Below the pieces are notes generated by a model. It worked only from the letters and a program-made list of their open reading frames with translations, did not search any database and was not told the DNA's origin. Source: a virus. From it: a stretch of 64,000 bases of DNA. This document shows positions 45,275 through 51,657 of the stretch, one piece after another (positions within the stretch are counted from its first letter, which is position 1; each line of letters opens with the position of its first letter). Position numbers and translations under genes: made by a program. Location of the stretch: positions 1 to 64,000 of IMG/VR virus record IMGVR_UViG_3300025684_000014. One strand, written 5' to 3'.

Positions 45275-45466
45275 TCACCATGGCAGGGTAAGTAAAAGCC
45301 CGGTGAGGAAGGTAAGCTTCTTAATATGTCATTTATGGCCACCAAGGTTGGTGCCAGAGGGTTCTAGAGTCCACTACGTGCGAAGTTACAGCTAGTACGC
45401 AGTGAACTCATTCAAAGAGACTGTAATCTCTTTGCTCTGGTAGCCGGTTCAATCCCGGCATGGTTA
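45275..45466 (+). ncRNA. tRNA-like element B with extended anticodon limb
   Basis: A clear T-arm GCCGG-UUCAAUC-CCGGC (45443-45459) and a D-like hairpin CACC-AAGGUU-GGUG (45340-45353) lie around a 6-bp helix CCAGAG/CUCUGG (45354-45359, 45435-45440). That helix encloses two hairpins, one of them CAAAGAGA/UCUCUUUG with a CUGUAA loop. A weak acceptor pairing UCACCAU/AUGGUUA (45275-45281, 45460-45466) has one mismatch. It resembles element A at 46,275 in layout. Its 3' strand is shared with stem II of ribozyme 5. Confidence 0.5.
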
Positions 45467-45589
45467 TTTAACGCACCCCGTAGCTGGGGTCGAAACACAG
45501 TCTTTCTCGGATGTAGGAGAGAGTTAATAGGAGTCGCGTACCTATTGTTAAAACTGTGTCGGGCTAGCTTAGGCCCCTGAAGAGAACCA
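45461..45589 (+). ncRNA. Hammerhead ribozyme 5 (stem II split, GAAA-first layout)
   Basis: Core GAAA at 45492-45495 and CUGAAGA at 45577-45583 (position 7 is A). Stem III ACACAG (45495-45500) with CUGUGU (45554-45559); predicted cut after C45560. Stem I GGGC/GCCC (45561-45576). Outer stem II UGGUU (45461-45465) with AACCA (45585-45589), enclosing a CCCC/GGGG side hairpin. It precedes the 122-aa gene by 47 bases. Confidence 0.8.
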
Positions 45590-45636
45590 GACATCCCGCC
45601 TTACTTCAGCCTCGTTGCATATAAAGGAGAAATACT

Positions 45637-46005
45637 ATGCAATTCCTTAACATCTCTAACCACCCCGTAGAGGGTTGGTCAGCGTCACAGCGCGAGGCGG
45701 CCCTCGCGCTCGCTCCTGAGGCTGACTTGCTCGATGTTGATTTTCCAACCCTCGACCCTCAGTGGTCGAGGGTAAAGGTCAAGGTGAAAGCGATCGAGTT
45801 TATAGACGATCTCGACCCTCGGCCTGGCGCGAGGGCAATGGTAGCGGGTGAGGAGCCTATAATGTGTTTCTACCTCGTGCGTGAACTCCAGGCACTCGGG
45901 GTGGCCTGCTACAGCGCGACCACTGAGCGCGTGGTCGAGGAGCGCGACGGTGTAAAAACCTCGCGCTTCTCATTTGTGCGCTTTCGTGAGTGGCCTGCTC
46001 TCTAA
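45637..46005 (+). CDS. Small conserved protein of a family often labelled CRISPR-associated
   Basis: A 122-aa protein starting ATG at 45637 with AAAGGAG upstream. It opens FLNISNHP ... GWSASQREAAL and contains CFYLVRELQALGVACYSATTER, followed by a charged TxRF-FVRFREW C-terminus. This pattern (LNxSNHP, ATTER, FVxFR) matches, from memory, a widespread small bacterial protein that annotators often call CRISPR-associated because of occasional linkage. The biochemical role is unknown. No CRISPR array or cas gene is in the window. Confidence 0.6.
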   Translation: MQFLNISNHPVEGWSASQREAALALAPEADLLDVDFPTLDPQWSRVKVKVKAIEFIDDLDPRPGARAMVAGEEPIMCFYLVRELQALGVACYSATTERVVEERDGVKTSRFSFVRFREWPAL

Positions 46006-46274
46006 GAGTTAGGTCGCTCCGGGCAGAGTAAACTGCCATAAAAAATCCAGGTAATGTTATTCACCTGCTCTTACAATAAGAGAAAAGAAATAACAAACTT
46101 CTTTGAGGAGACGAGACTCGAAGAGACCGCTAAGGTAATGTAGCGGTATATAAATAACGAGGCGTCACCCCCAATAAGTCTAATAGGCAGGGGGAACTAC
46201 ATCCACGCCTACATCGGAACAACATAAGAAGCTTAGGAATTTCTTATGCCGTGAGCATTATCTGGGATGATTAG
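46006..46274 (+). ncRNA. Structured RNA segment upstream of tRNA gene with insert
   Basis: No gene seen. It starts with GGCAGAGTAAACTGCC (46021-46036), a GTAAA-loop hairpin similar to those at 43,844 and 45,018. Further hairpins are CTCTTA/TAAGAG (near 46068), CCGCTA/TAGCGG (near 46128) and CATAAGAA/TTCTTATG (near 46223). The GGAGACGAGAC string at 46107 repeats that at 43741. Confidence 0.45.
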
Positions 46275-46439
46275 GCAGGGTTAGCTCAGTGATAGAGCGC
46301 TAGCAGCCAACCGTCTGTTGTAAAGAAAGTCAAGCCTAGGAAACTTGATAAGTAATTACAATGGGTTAAGGTAAACATACGAGCTTCCTATCGTATGGGC
46401 AACATGCTAGAAGCGTTGGTTTGATTCCAGCACCCTGCA
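46275..46439 (+). tRNA. tRNA gene with ~94-nt structured insert in the anticodon loop
   Basis: Acceptor GCAGGGU (46275-46281) with ACCCUGC (46432-46438), discriminator A. D-arm GCUC/GAGC. Anticodon stem CUAGC(A)/(U)GCUAG (46300-46305, 46405-46410). Variable AAGC. T-arm GUUGG-UUUGAUU-CCAGC (46415-46431). Everything is tRNA-like except that the anticodon loop is replaced by about 100 bases folding as UUGUAA/UUACAA, UCAAG/CUUGA and CAUACGA/UCGUAUG hairpins. The insert is too short for a typical group I intron. The anticodon identity cannot be read. Confidence 0.7.
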
Positions 46440-46443
46440 GCAG

Positions 46444-46549
46444 CCAAGAATGTATGAAGCCTCCACGTGGCTCTTGGCGGAAATGGCAATCATTGAAGTG
46501 ATTGCGTCAGCTAATATCATACACAAACCATTAAAAAGGAGAAAAAGAC
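46444..46549 (+). other. Structured leader of the 42-aa gene
   Basis: Hairpins GCCAAGA/TCTTGGC (46443-46478, with an inner GCC/GGC) and GCAATCA/TGATTGC (46486-46506) precede AAAAAGGAG and the ATG at 46550. Confidence 0.5.
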
Positions 46550-46678
46550 ATGTGTATCTGTTGTCATCAGTACACTGTCAGATGGTGGAAAATCCGCCGT
46601 CTGACAGCAAGCACTGTGCTTTACGGAGCACAGTGCGATACTTGTGGCGCTGACTGGGAAGAAACAGTCAAAGAGTAA
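46550..46678 (+). CDS. 42-aa Cys-rich zinc-finger-type microprotein
   Basis: ATG at 46550 with AAAAAGGAG upstream. The product begins MCICCHQY and later has CDTCGADW, so CxCCH and CxxC could form one zinc site; the middle is basic (RWWKIRRL). Treble-clef-like microproteins of this kind are common in phages as nucleic-acid or protein binders. The ribosome site and motif pairing support a real gene. Confidence 0.6.
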   Translation: MCICCHQYTVRWWKIRRLTASTVLYGAQCDTCGADWEETVKE

Positions 46679-46867
46679 TAGCGCCGCAACCCCTAGAGAA
46701 TCCAAAAAGCTTGATTCCAGAGCGTATGAATTGGGTACTCTAGGGGGTAAACACTTTTCTTACACCAAACTCAAATTTGAGAAAACCTCGATTCCAAAGC
46801 GTAAAGAGACATTTTAGTCAAAAGTCGCGGCGGAAGAAAAATTCTCAGGATTAAAAGGATCAAAAAA
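46679..46867 (+). other. Intergenic region with stem and direct repeat
   Basis: CCCCTAGAG (near 46690) pairs with CTCTAGGGG (near 46738). A direct repeat GATTCCA-x-AGCGTA occurs near 46712 and 46792. No gene seen. Confidence 0.4.
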
Positions 46868-47152
46868 ATGAGAAAGCCTAAGAAAATAATAAGCTTTTGT
46901 GAGTATCACGAAAAGTTCAATTGTGAGGAGTGTGAGGGGCTCCTCTTTGCTACCTTCGAGGAGGTGGCGAAAAGGTACGGTGACTTTGATGTCACCTACC
47001 GTAATGGAGTATTGGAGGGGGTGTGGATTAAGAGCTGGAGCGAGTTTACTTGCTCCAGCTTTAAGAACCACTACAAAGGAGGGTGGGTCATTATAGAGCC
47101 CGGGGCATGGGCTTGGGAGGTTAGGAAAGTGCGCGTGGAGGCGCACGACTGA
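46868..47152 (+). CDS. Small soluble protein with N-terminal Cys/His cluster
   Basis: A 94-aa protein starting ATG at 46868, 10 bases after AAAAGG. It begins with CEYHEKFNCEECEG near residue 12, a Cys/His cluster that may bind a metal. Aromatic residues (Trp, Phe, Tyr) follow. It overlaps the next gene as TGATG. Function unknown. Confidence 0.55.
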   Translation: MRKPKKIISFCEYHEKFNCEECEGLLFATFEEVAKRYGDFDVTYRNGVLEGVWIKSWSEFTCSSFKNHYKGGWVIIEPGAWAWEVRKVRVEAHD

Positions 47153-47463
47153 TGGGTGGCGCCATGTGCTTAGCAATCTCAGTCATCTCCCTCGTGTGGG
47201 GAGGGATGCACTTGGGATGGGGTGATTGGTATGTGGCGCCGTTTCTTCTTGTCTTTTTAACTCCTTCTCTTTACGAAGAGACACTGTTGAAAGGATACGA
47301 GGAGACGGCAAGGATACACGTAGACAACGCATGGTACATCTTCACGTATCGTGCAGTACTGTTTTGTATTCTATGTGTATTCTACATCCCATGGATCTTA
47401 GTAAGTGACATTGCAAAAGACTCATGGGAATATCTCGAGGAGACTTTTTCTCCTAATCTTTAA
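47152..47463 (+). CDS. Small integral membrane protein, last gene of the island
   Basis: A 103-aa protein with two hydrophobic spans (about residues 5-45 and 65-90), many Trp, and an acidic C-terminus. Translationally coupled to the upstream gene (TGATG). Composition returns to AT-rich right after its stop. No family recognised. Confidence 0.5.
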   Translation: MGGAMCLAISVISLVWGGMHLGWGDWYVAPFLLVFLTPSLYEETLLKGYEETARIHVDNAWYIFTYRAVLFCILCVFYIPWILVSDIAKDSWEYLEETFSPNL

Positions 47464-47491
47464 ACTTTTTTTAACTTTTTTTGTTTCAGAC

Positions 47492-47520
47492 TTGAAACAT
47501 CAGCAAGTAATCTGTAAATA
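47492..47520 (+). promoter_or_regulatory. Putative sigma70-type promoter
   Basis: TTGAAA (47492-47497), a 17-base spacer and TAAATA (47515-47520) precede the operon starting at 47536. The start would be very close to the gene, so the leader would be short. A GTTTCA/TGAAAC inverted repeat overlaps the -35 box and may be an operator. Confidence 0.4.
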
Positions 47521-47535
47521 ATAAGGAAAAATATA

Positions 47536-47961
47536 ATGAGTAACGAGACTACATCTTCAACCCTTTCTCAAACCCTTTCTTCAAACCCTTCTCAGACCCT
47601 TTCACACAAGACAGTTCAGCAAGCACATCAAGCTCTGTTTGACAGCCTTCCTGAGAGTCTTCGCAAGTACTTGCAGATTCATGCGTTTACTTCAAAGGTC
47701 TCTTGCATTAAGCTTCAGAAGGGAGCGTTCCGCAGTTTCATGGCGGAAGGCGGCCGTATTCTCAAGACAGATAACTTCGAGATTATTTGTCAAGATGCAG
47801 TTAATACGATCTTGAATCACGTTGTTTCACAAGATGCAACAATGCGTGTTGATGCACGACACCTTTACAACGATTACCTGGGTATTCACGTATACCTTGG
47901 TACTAACAACGTAGATGATCTCATTAAGTGGATCGCCGCTCAGAATGGTGGTAATCAATGA
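47536..47961 (+). CDS. Soluble protein of unknown function
   Basis: A 141-aa protein with a Ser/Thr-rich N-terminal tail (about 30 residues) and a compact helical domain after it. ATAAGGAAAAATATA precedes the ATG. It overlaps the next gene by 4 bases and opens a coupled operon of four genes. Codon use is intermediate between island and flank. Function unknown. Confidence 0.55.
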   Translation: MSNETTSSTLSQTLSSNPSQTLSHKTVQQAHQALFDSLPESLRKYLQIHAFTSKVSCIKLQKGAFRSFMAEGGRILKTDNFEIICQDAVNTILNHVVSQDATMRVDARHLYNDYLGIHVYLGTNNVDDLIKWIAAQNGGNQ

Positions 47962-48287
47962 GTAGCGAATCTTTAAGAGAGAATGTTTACAAGACAGCAC
48001 TTAGAGACTTACAAGATCTACCTTCTTGGGGTAGAATCGTACTGGCTTTTCTAGTGTTGTTTGTTATTGTGAAATGGACGCCTATTTTTGATTTGTTATA
48101 CCTGGCGTTCATGATTGTTTTAGTACCAACAGCATTTCTTATTTGTTTAGCATTATTTTCTATGGATACTTTTAATATGTTTCTCAGTACAGTTAATATG
48201 ATTGCTGAGAGTATTAAGCAAGGTATCAGGGAGAATAATCAGGATGCGCCGGCTGATCAGCAAGTTGATCAAGAGGAGCAGGCTTAA
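47958..48287 (+). CDS. Small membrane protein
   Basis: A 109-aa protein with two adjacent hydrophobic spans (about residues 25-75) and a Gln/Asp-rich C-terminal tail. Its ATG overlaps the preceding stop. Not recognised. Confidence 0.5.
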   Translation: MSSESLRENVYKTALRDLQDLPSWGRIVLAFLVLFVIVKWTPIFDLLYLAFMIVLVPTAFLICLALFSMDTFNMFLSTVNMIAESIKQGIRENNQDAPADQQVDQEEQA

Positions 48288-48289
48288 TC

Positions 48290-48532
48290 TTGAATTATTT
48301 ATTATGCGGCTTCATCATTAGTATTATTATTGTCGCTTATATGGATTATCTGATTAGAGGTATTCTAGGAAAAGATAATAAATATGGCGCGGGGTATTAC
48401 GTACCTCACTTAACTGTAATCACATTAGTAACTTTTTGTTGGCCTCTTGTATTGTTCAAGATGGCCTTTCTTGACGGTTCAGTACAAAAGCTAGCCTCTC
48501 AAATGGCTAAAAACATAAAGGAATTCGCATAA
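48290..48532 (+). CDS. Small membrane protein
   Basis: An 80-aa protein starting TTG at 48290. Two hydrophobic spans (residues about 5-25 and 40-60). It overlaps the next gene by 1 base and is likely expressed with the preceding membrane protein. Function unknown. Confidence 0.45.
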   Translation: MNYLLCGFIISIIIVAYMDYLIRGILGKDNKYGAGYYVPHLTVITLVTFCWPLVLFKMAFLDGSVQKLASQMAKNIKEFA

Positions 48533-49011
48533 TGGCTTCATTCAACGAGATCGTAAATTTTCTTAGCGACAAAAACAACATCCGCGTGGTCAAGACAATC
48601 GTCGGAGCTAACTACAAGCTATCAAATCTCATTGTAGACCGCGCACATACTGGTGCGAAGTTTCTAAAAGAGATGCAAAACGGTGACCGTCAAAATACTG
48701 TTGACATGCTAATCGAGCTTGCTCTTCCTGGTGCAAGGGAAATCATGAATAAGCTGCAAGAAGATGTCTCCAGGATCCATGAAGAGGCTGAGTCAAGAAA
48801 TGCAAAGCTGAACAAGCATGCAATCCGTATTGCAATGGAAGGACGTGTGCATCTTAGTGGACTGTTTACAGAGGTAGAGAGGCAAAATATTAGTAACGCA
48901 TCATATATCGAGCGCTACACAAACTTCTCAGCAAACTTGATTGATGGAAAGACTTATATTGTCTACTTCCATGAGGATAGTCCAAAGACTTACCTCTATC
49001 ACGGTGCATAA
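48532..49011 (+). CDS. Soluble helical protein
   Basis: A 159-aa protein, mostly helical (about residues 45-115 with heptad-like spacing) with a beta-type C-terminus. Last gene before the first tRNA group. No family recognised. Confidence 0.5.
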   Translation: MASFNEIVNFLSDKNNIRVVKTIVGANYKLSNLIVDRAHTGAKFLKEMQNGDRQNTVDMLIELALPGAREIMNKLQEDVSRIHEEAESRNAKLNKHAIRIAMEGRVHLSGLFTEVERQNISNASYIERYTNFSANLIDGKTYIVYFHEDSPKTYLYHGA

Positions 49012-49014
49012 TAC

Positions 49015-49047
49015 TTGACATAAAAAAAATCGTCGTTATCTTATAAT
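49015..49047 (+). promoter_or_regulatory. Putative promoter of the first tRNA group
   Basis: TTGACA (49015-49020) and TATAAT (49042-49047) are both consensus but 21 bases apart. A TATCTT at 49037 would give 16 bases. Either would start transcription just before tRNA-Arg. Confidence 0.45.
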
Positions 49048-49072
49048 CAAAGAGGCTATATAGCCTCATAAC

Positions 49073-49146
<74 letters not shown>

Positions 49147-49231
49147 CTCCCCGCACCCTATTTTTCAAAGAAAGTTAAATAGGCAAAAGTCAAAAAAGCT
49201 CCTCAAAACTTTTTAACTCGTGCGGGATTTT

Positions 49232-49304
49232 GGGCAGTTAGCCAAGAGGTTAAGGCACCGGTCTCATAAACCGGCGATCCTGGGTTCAACCCCCAGACTG
49301 CCCA
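49232..49304 (+). tRNA. tRNA-Met (CAU)
   Basis: Acceptor GGGCAGU/ACUGCCC, anticodon stem CCGGU/ACCGG with loop CUCAUAA, T-arm CUGGG-UUCAACC-CCCAG. CAU could also serve Ile if lysidine-modified. CCA not encoded. Elongator rather than initiator is likely. Confidence 0.93.
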
Positions 49305-49310
49305 CTTCAT

Positions 49311-49392
49311 GCCATCATGGTGGAATAGGTAGACACAGGGGACTTAAAATCCCCCGACTTATGTCGTGCGGGTTCGATCCCCGCTGATGGTA
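49311..49392 (+). tRNA. tRNA-Leu (UAA)
   Basis: Acceptor GCCAUCA/UGAUGGU, anticodon loop CUUAAAA, an extra variable arm (GACUUAUGUC) as in class II tRNAs, T-arm GCGGG-UUCGAUC-CCCGC. It reads UUA, very frequent in this genome. Confidence 0.93.
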
Positions 49393-49419
49393 TTTCTTAA
49401 ACTGTAAAAAAGAGGTAAA

Positions 49420-49680
49420 ATGCTTAACAAATATAGCAACATGAATGTGTATATTGATGAGAAAACCTTCAATAAATACTTCGAAAACCCAGTAATAATG
49501 CAAGAAGTAACAACCTGGTCAAGTTTATCATGTTGTTACCTAATTGTGCAAAACGAAACAAGTGCGCAAAACCTCAAGTTCAACAAAAAAGTAATCAGTA
49601 CCGACTTAAGGGTTAGAGCTGTTATTGCTAAAAACCTTAAAAATATGACTTACTACACCCCTGTAATCTTAACAAAGTAA
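49420..49680 (+). CDS. Small soluble protein
   Basis: An 86-aa protein preceded by AGAGGTAAA. Mixed alpha/beta composition, no family recognised. The same AAAGAGGTAAA leader precedes the next gene, suggesting the two are related in regulation. Confidence 0.5.
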   Translation: MLNKYSNMNVYIDEKTFNKYFENPVIMQEVTTWSSLSCCYLIVQNETSAQNLKFNKKVISTDLRVRAVIAKNLKNMTYYTPVILTK

Positions 49681-49693
49681 AAAAGAGGTAAAA

Positions 49694-50020
49694 ATGGACT
49701 TCAAAGATTTCTTGCAACATTATATTGATAACAAATTCGAGAGTTCCTTTGAGGAGCAAGTCTTTTCAATAGAAGAGAAGTATGAGTGTGACCCATTCTC
49801 ATTCTTCCCAAACTGCCCAGAAGATGCAAAGACAAGCGTAGAAAGGTTGATCAAGTTAAGATCAACTGATACACAATTCTTTGGTATCGGTGGATGGGAA
49901 ACCATCAAGGGCATTGACAACTCAACGCCCAAGCACCATTACAAAGGTTTAGTAGAGTCACAAATCCGAAGAGAGGATCGTGCTTATATTTCCTATATGG
50001 TCCATGAGTTAAGACGATGA
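49694..50020 (+). CDS. Small acidic soluble protein
   Basis: A 108-aa acidic protein with Pro/Cys motifs (CDPFSFFPNCPE). AGAGGTAAAA precedes ATG. The gene overlaps the next by 4 bases (ATGA). Function unknown. Confidence 0.5.
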   Translation: MDFKDFLQHYIDNKFESSFEEQVFSIEEKYECDPFSFFPNCPEDAKTSVERLIKLRSTDTQFFGIGGWETIKGIDNSTPKHHYKGLVESQIRREDRAYISYMVHELRR

Positions 50021-50199
50021 CAACATTACAATTATGTTTTGCTGTAATCATGATAGGCGCACTATTTGGTCTAACAAACTACGACGAAAACATCAAAGAT
50101 AAAAATCCAATCAGAATGGCAAAAGCTATAGGCGTAGCTGTTTTATTTGGCTCAGTATTCTTATCTTGGTTTTTCATCATTCATGCAATGGAGTTGTAA
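50017..50199 (+). CDS. Small membrane protein
   Basis: A 60-aa protein with two hydrophobic spans (residues 1-20 and 35-58). Coupled to the gene upstream by ATGA. A 17-codon frame (50199-50252) follows directly and may be a spacer peptide. Confidence 0.45.
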   Translation: MTTLQLCFAVIMIGALFGLTNYDENIKDKNPIRMAKAIGVAVLFGSVFLSWFFIIHAMEL

Positions 50200-50229
50200 T
50201 GTTCACAATCTTGCCAAAAAAGAAAAAGA

Positions 50230-50391
50230 ATGGCGGCTCTAAAACTAGCTAGTATCTTCTTTTACTTTTCATTTGTGTGGGGCTTAGAAACAATTCTAAA
50301 CCTCATAGAAAAAACACCAGCAAATAAAGTAATCGCTCACTCAGCAATTATATACTTGTACGTAGAAAACATTAGGAGTTTGTTATGGTAA
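50230..50391 (+). CDS. Small membrane-associated protein
   Basis: A 53-aa frame with a hydrophobic first half (LASIFFYFSFVWG). It overlaps the next gene by 7 bases and sits in a run of overlapping frames. No clear ribosome site, so moderate confidence. Confidence 0.35.
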   Translation: MAALKLASIFFYFSFVWGLETILNLIEKTPANKVIAHSAIIYLYVENIRSLLW

Positions 50392-50672
50392 GGCAAATTT
50401 GTATGGTATATTCTTCAAATGTCACTAGGTACGACTGGGTTACAAACGAGTACCTAATGAGTAGAATTATGACAAACGAAGAGATAGAAATTCATTCAGA
50501 GATCGAGATAGATGTAACAGACAAGTACCAAATGAAATACTTTGGTCCTGCAATCACTATCAACGATGATGGCGAGCAACCAGACGCCTACATCTTCTTC
50601 AGTGATGACCCTAACCTTGACAATTTCATCTCTCTGCTAGATCTAACAGACCATGATTATTATCTGTTCTAA
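50385..50672 (+). CDS. Small acidic protein
   Basis: A 95-aa protein starting ATG at 50385 after TTAGGAG. The C-terminus is very acidic (FFSDDPNLDN). No family recognised. Confidence 0.5.
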   Translation: MVRQICMVYSSNVTRYDWVTNEYLMSRIMTNEEIEIHSEIEIDVTDKYQMKYFGPAITINDDGEQPDAYIFFSDDPNLDNFISLLDLTDHDYYLF

Positions 50673-50675
50673 TAT

Positions 50676-50837
50676 ATGTTAATGATCTTTAGCTGCATAA
50701 CAATTATATTCTCAGCTATTGGTTACGCTATCGAATACAATTCATTCAGTATTATTCGGTGGTCAGCTATGGCAGTGGTGTTGTTACTTTGCAACACTTA
50801 TGAAAAATCAAATAGCGAATGCGTTGTTTATAAATAA
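50676..50837 (+). CDS. Small membrane protein
   Basis: A 53-aa frame with two hydrophobic stretches and three Cys. It starts three bases after the preceding stop, suggesting coupling. No family recognised. Confidence 0.35.
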   Translation: MLMIFSCITIIFSAIGYAIEYNSFSIIRWSAMAVVLLLCNTYEKSNSECVVYK

Positions 50838-50842
50838 AATCT

Positions 50843-50882
50843 TAAGCAATAGAGGTTTTCTTCTCCTTTGCTCTATTGCTTA
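50843..50882 (+). terminator. Strong hairpin upstream of tRNA-Ile
   Basis: A perfect 12-bp stem TAAGCAATAGAG/CTCTATTGCTTA with a 16-base T-rich loop. There is no T-run after it, so it may be a transcript end, an RNase target or a processing signal. Confidence 0.5.
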
Positions 50883-50903
50883 TGAGTGTCGTCAACTGCT
50901 CTT

Positions 50904-50930
50904 GTTCCGTAGCAGTATAATATACGGAAC
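50904..50930 (+). promoter_or_regulatory. Palindrome just upstream of tRNA-Ile
   Basis: GTTCCGTA/TACGGAAC around a TATAAT-like core (50917-50922). It could be an operator over a promoter or a 5' processing hairpin for the tRNA, which starts 7 bases later. Confidence 0.4.
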
Positions 50931-50936
50931 ACCTAT

Positions 50937-51009
50937 GCACCTGTAGCTCAGTGGTAAGAGCAGGCGTCTTATAAGCGTCAGGTCACGAGTTCAATCCTCG
51001 TCAGGTGCA
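50937..51009 (+). tRNA. tRNA-Ile (UAU)
   Basis: Acceptor GCACCUG/CAGGUGC, anticodon loop CUUAUAA, T-arm ACGAG-UUCAAUC-CUCGU, discriminator A. UAU reads AUA, a codon rare in many hosts but common in AT-rich phages. Confidence 0.92.
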
Positions 51010-51041
51010 CTCCCATTAACTAGTAAAAGAAAGAGTAGAAA

Positions 51042-51377
51042 ATGGATATCTTAACCGTTATCAACAAATACAGAATCGAAGAGTGGATAACACATGCTGG
51101 TATGCACCGATGCAAAATAAACGTAAATGATAAGTTTTACGTTTCTATTATTGCAGGAGAGGGTGCTTACTCAAATCCAAGAAAAAAACTACATGATTTC
51201 AGTCACTATTCTGAATATGAAGTGGCATTTTTTGACATGGAAAACAATTGGCTCAGAATTGTAGACGAAGAAGAATTCTTTTACGAGCGCTTCGAGTTTA
51301 CAGACGTAATGGGCAATCTCGCACCATTCGAAATCGATGAATTAATCACAAAACTTGATAAAAACTGGAAGGGTTAA
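51042..51377 (+). CDS. Small acidic soluble protein
   Basis: A 111-aa protein, acidic in its C-terminal half. It shares an opening pattern (DxxxVINKYRIEEWI ... INVNDKF-V-I) with the 124-aa protein at 52153 (DMINKYALSNML ... LDIENKFEVSIA), so the two look like paralogues. AAAGAG-type ribosome site. Function unknown. Confidence 0.5.
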   Translation: MDILTVINKYRIEEWITHAGMHRCKINVNDKFYVSIIAGEGAYSNPRKKLHDFSHYSEYEVAFFDMENNWLRIVDEEEFFYERFEFTDVMGNLAPFEIDELITKLDKNWKG

Positions 51378-51378
51378 G

Positions 51379-51657
51379 ATGAAAAGTTACTACTTAAAAG
51401 CTACAAAGTTAATGGGCAAGCCTTCTTTTAGTGATGTTCTTGATGAAGTAAAAGAGCTAATTCAAGATCGATCATTAGAAGAAGTTTCTGATGTAATGCA
51501 TTCTCTTTGCAGGTACTTAAATGTGCCTGATTCAATTACATGGTATGTTGCTAATAAAACAGCAATGAAACATGCTATGAGAATGGAAGAAAGAGGATGC
51601 CCGCGTTCAGAGCGCAATTGCTTAGCATCAGCAGAAAACTGTTGTTGTCGTAAGTGA
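51379..51657 (+). CDS. Small Cys-rich-tailed protein
   Basis: Start at 51379 with GGAAGGG 9 bases upstream, directly after the preceding stop; an upstream in-frame ATG lies within the previous gene. The 92-aa product is helical with a Cys-rich C-terminus (CPRSERNCL, NCCCRK), likely metal-binding. Not recognised. Confidence 0.5.
   Translation: MKSYYLKATKLMGKPSFSDVLDEVKELIQDRSLEEVSDVMHSLCRYLNVPDSITWYVANKTAMKHAMRMEERGCPRSERNCLASAENCCCRK

Noticed and set aside
45361-45466. Calling tRNA-like element B a normal tRNA-Tyr
   Set aside because: The CUGUAA loop is six bases in a perfect 8-bp stem, the acceptor has a mismatch and extra hairpins intervene, so it is left as tRNA-like.
46275-46439. Interpretation of the tRNA insert as a group I intron
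   Set aside because: About 94 bases is too short, and no P3/P7-type conserved core was seen.
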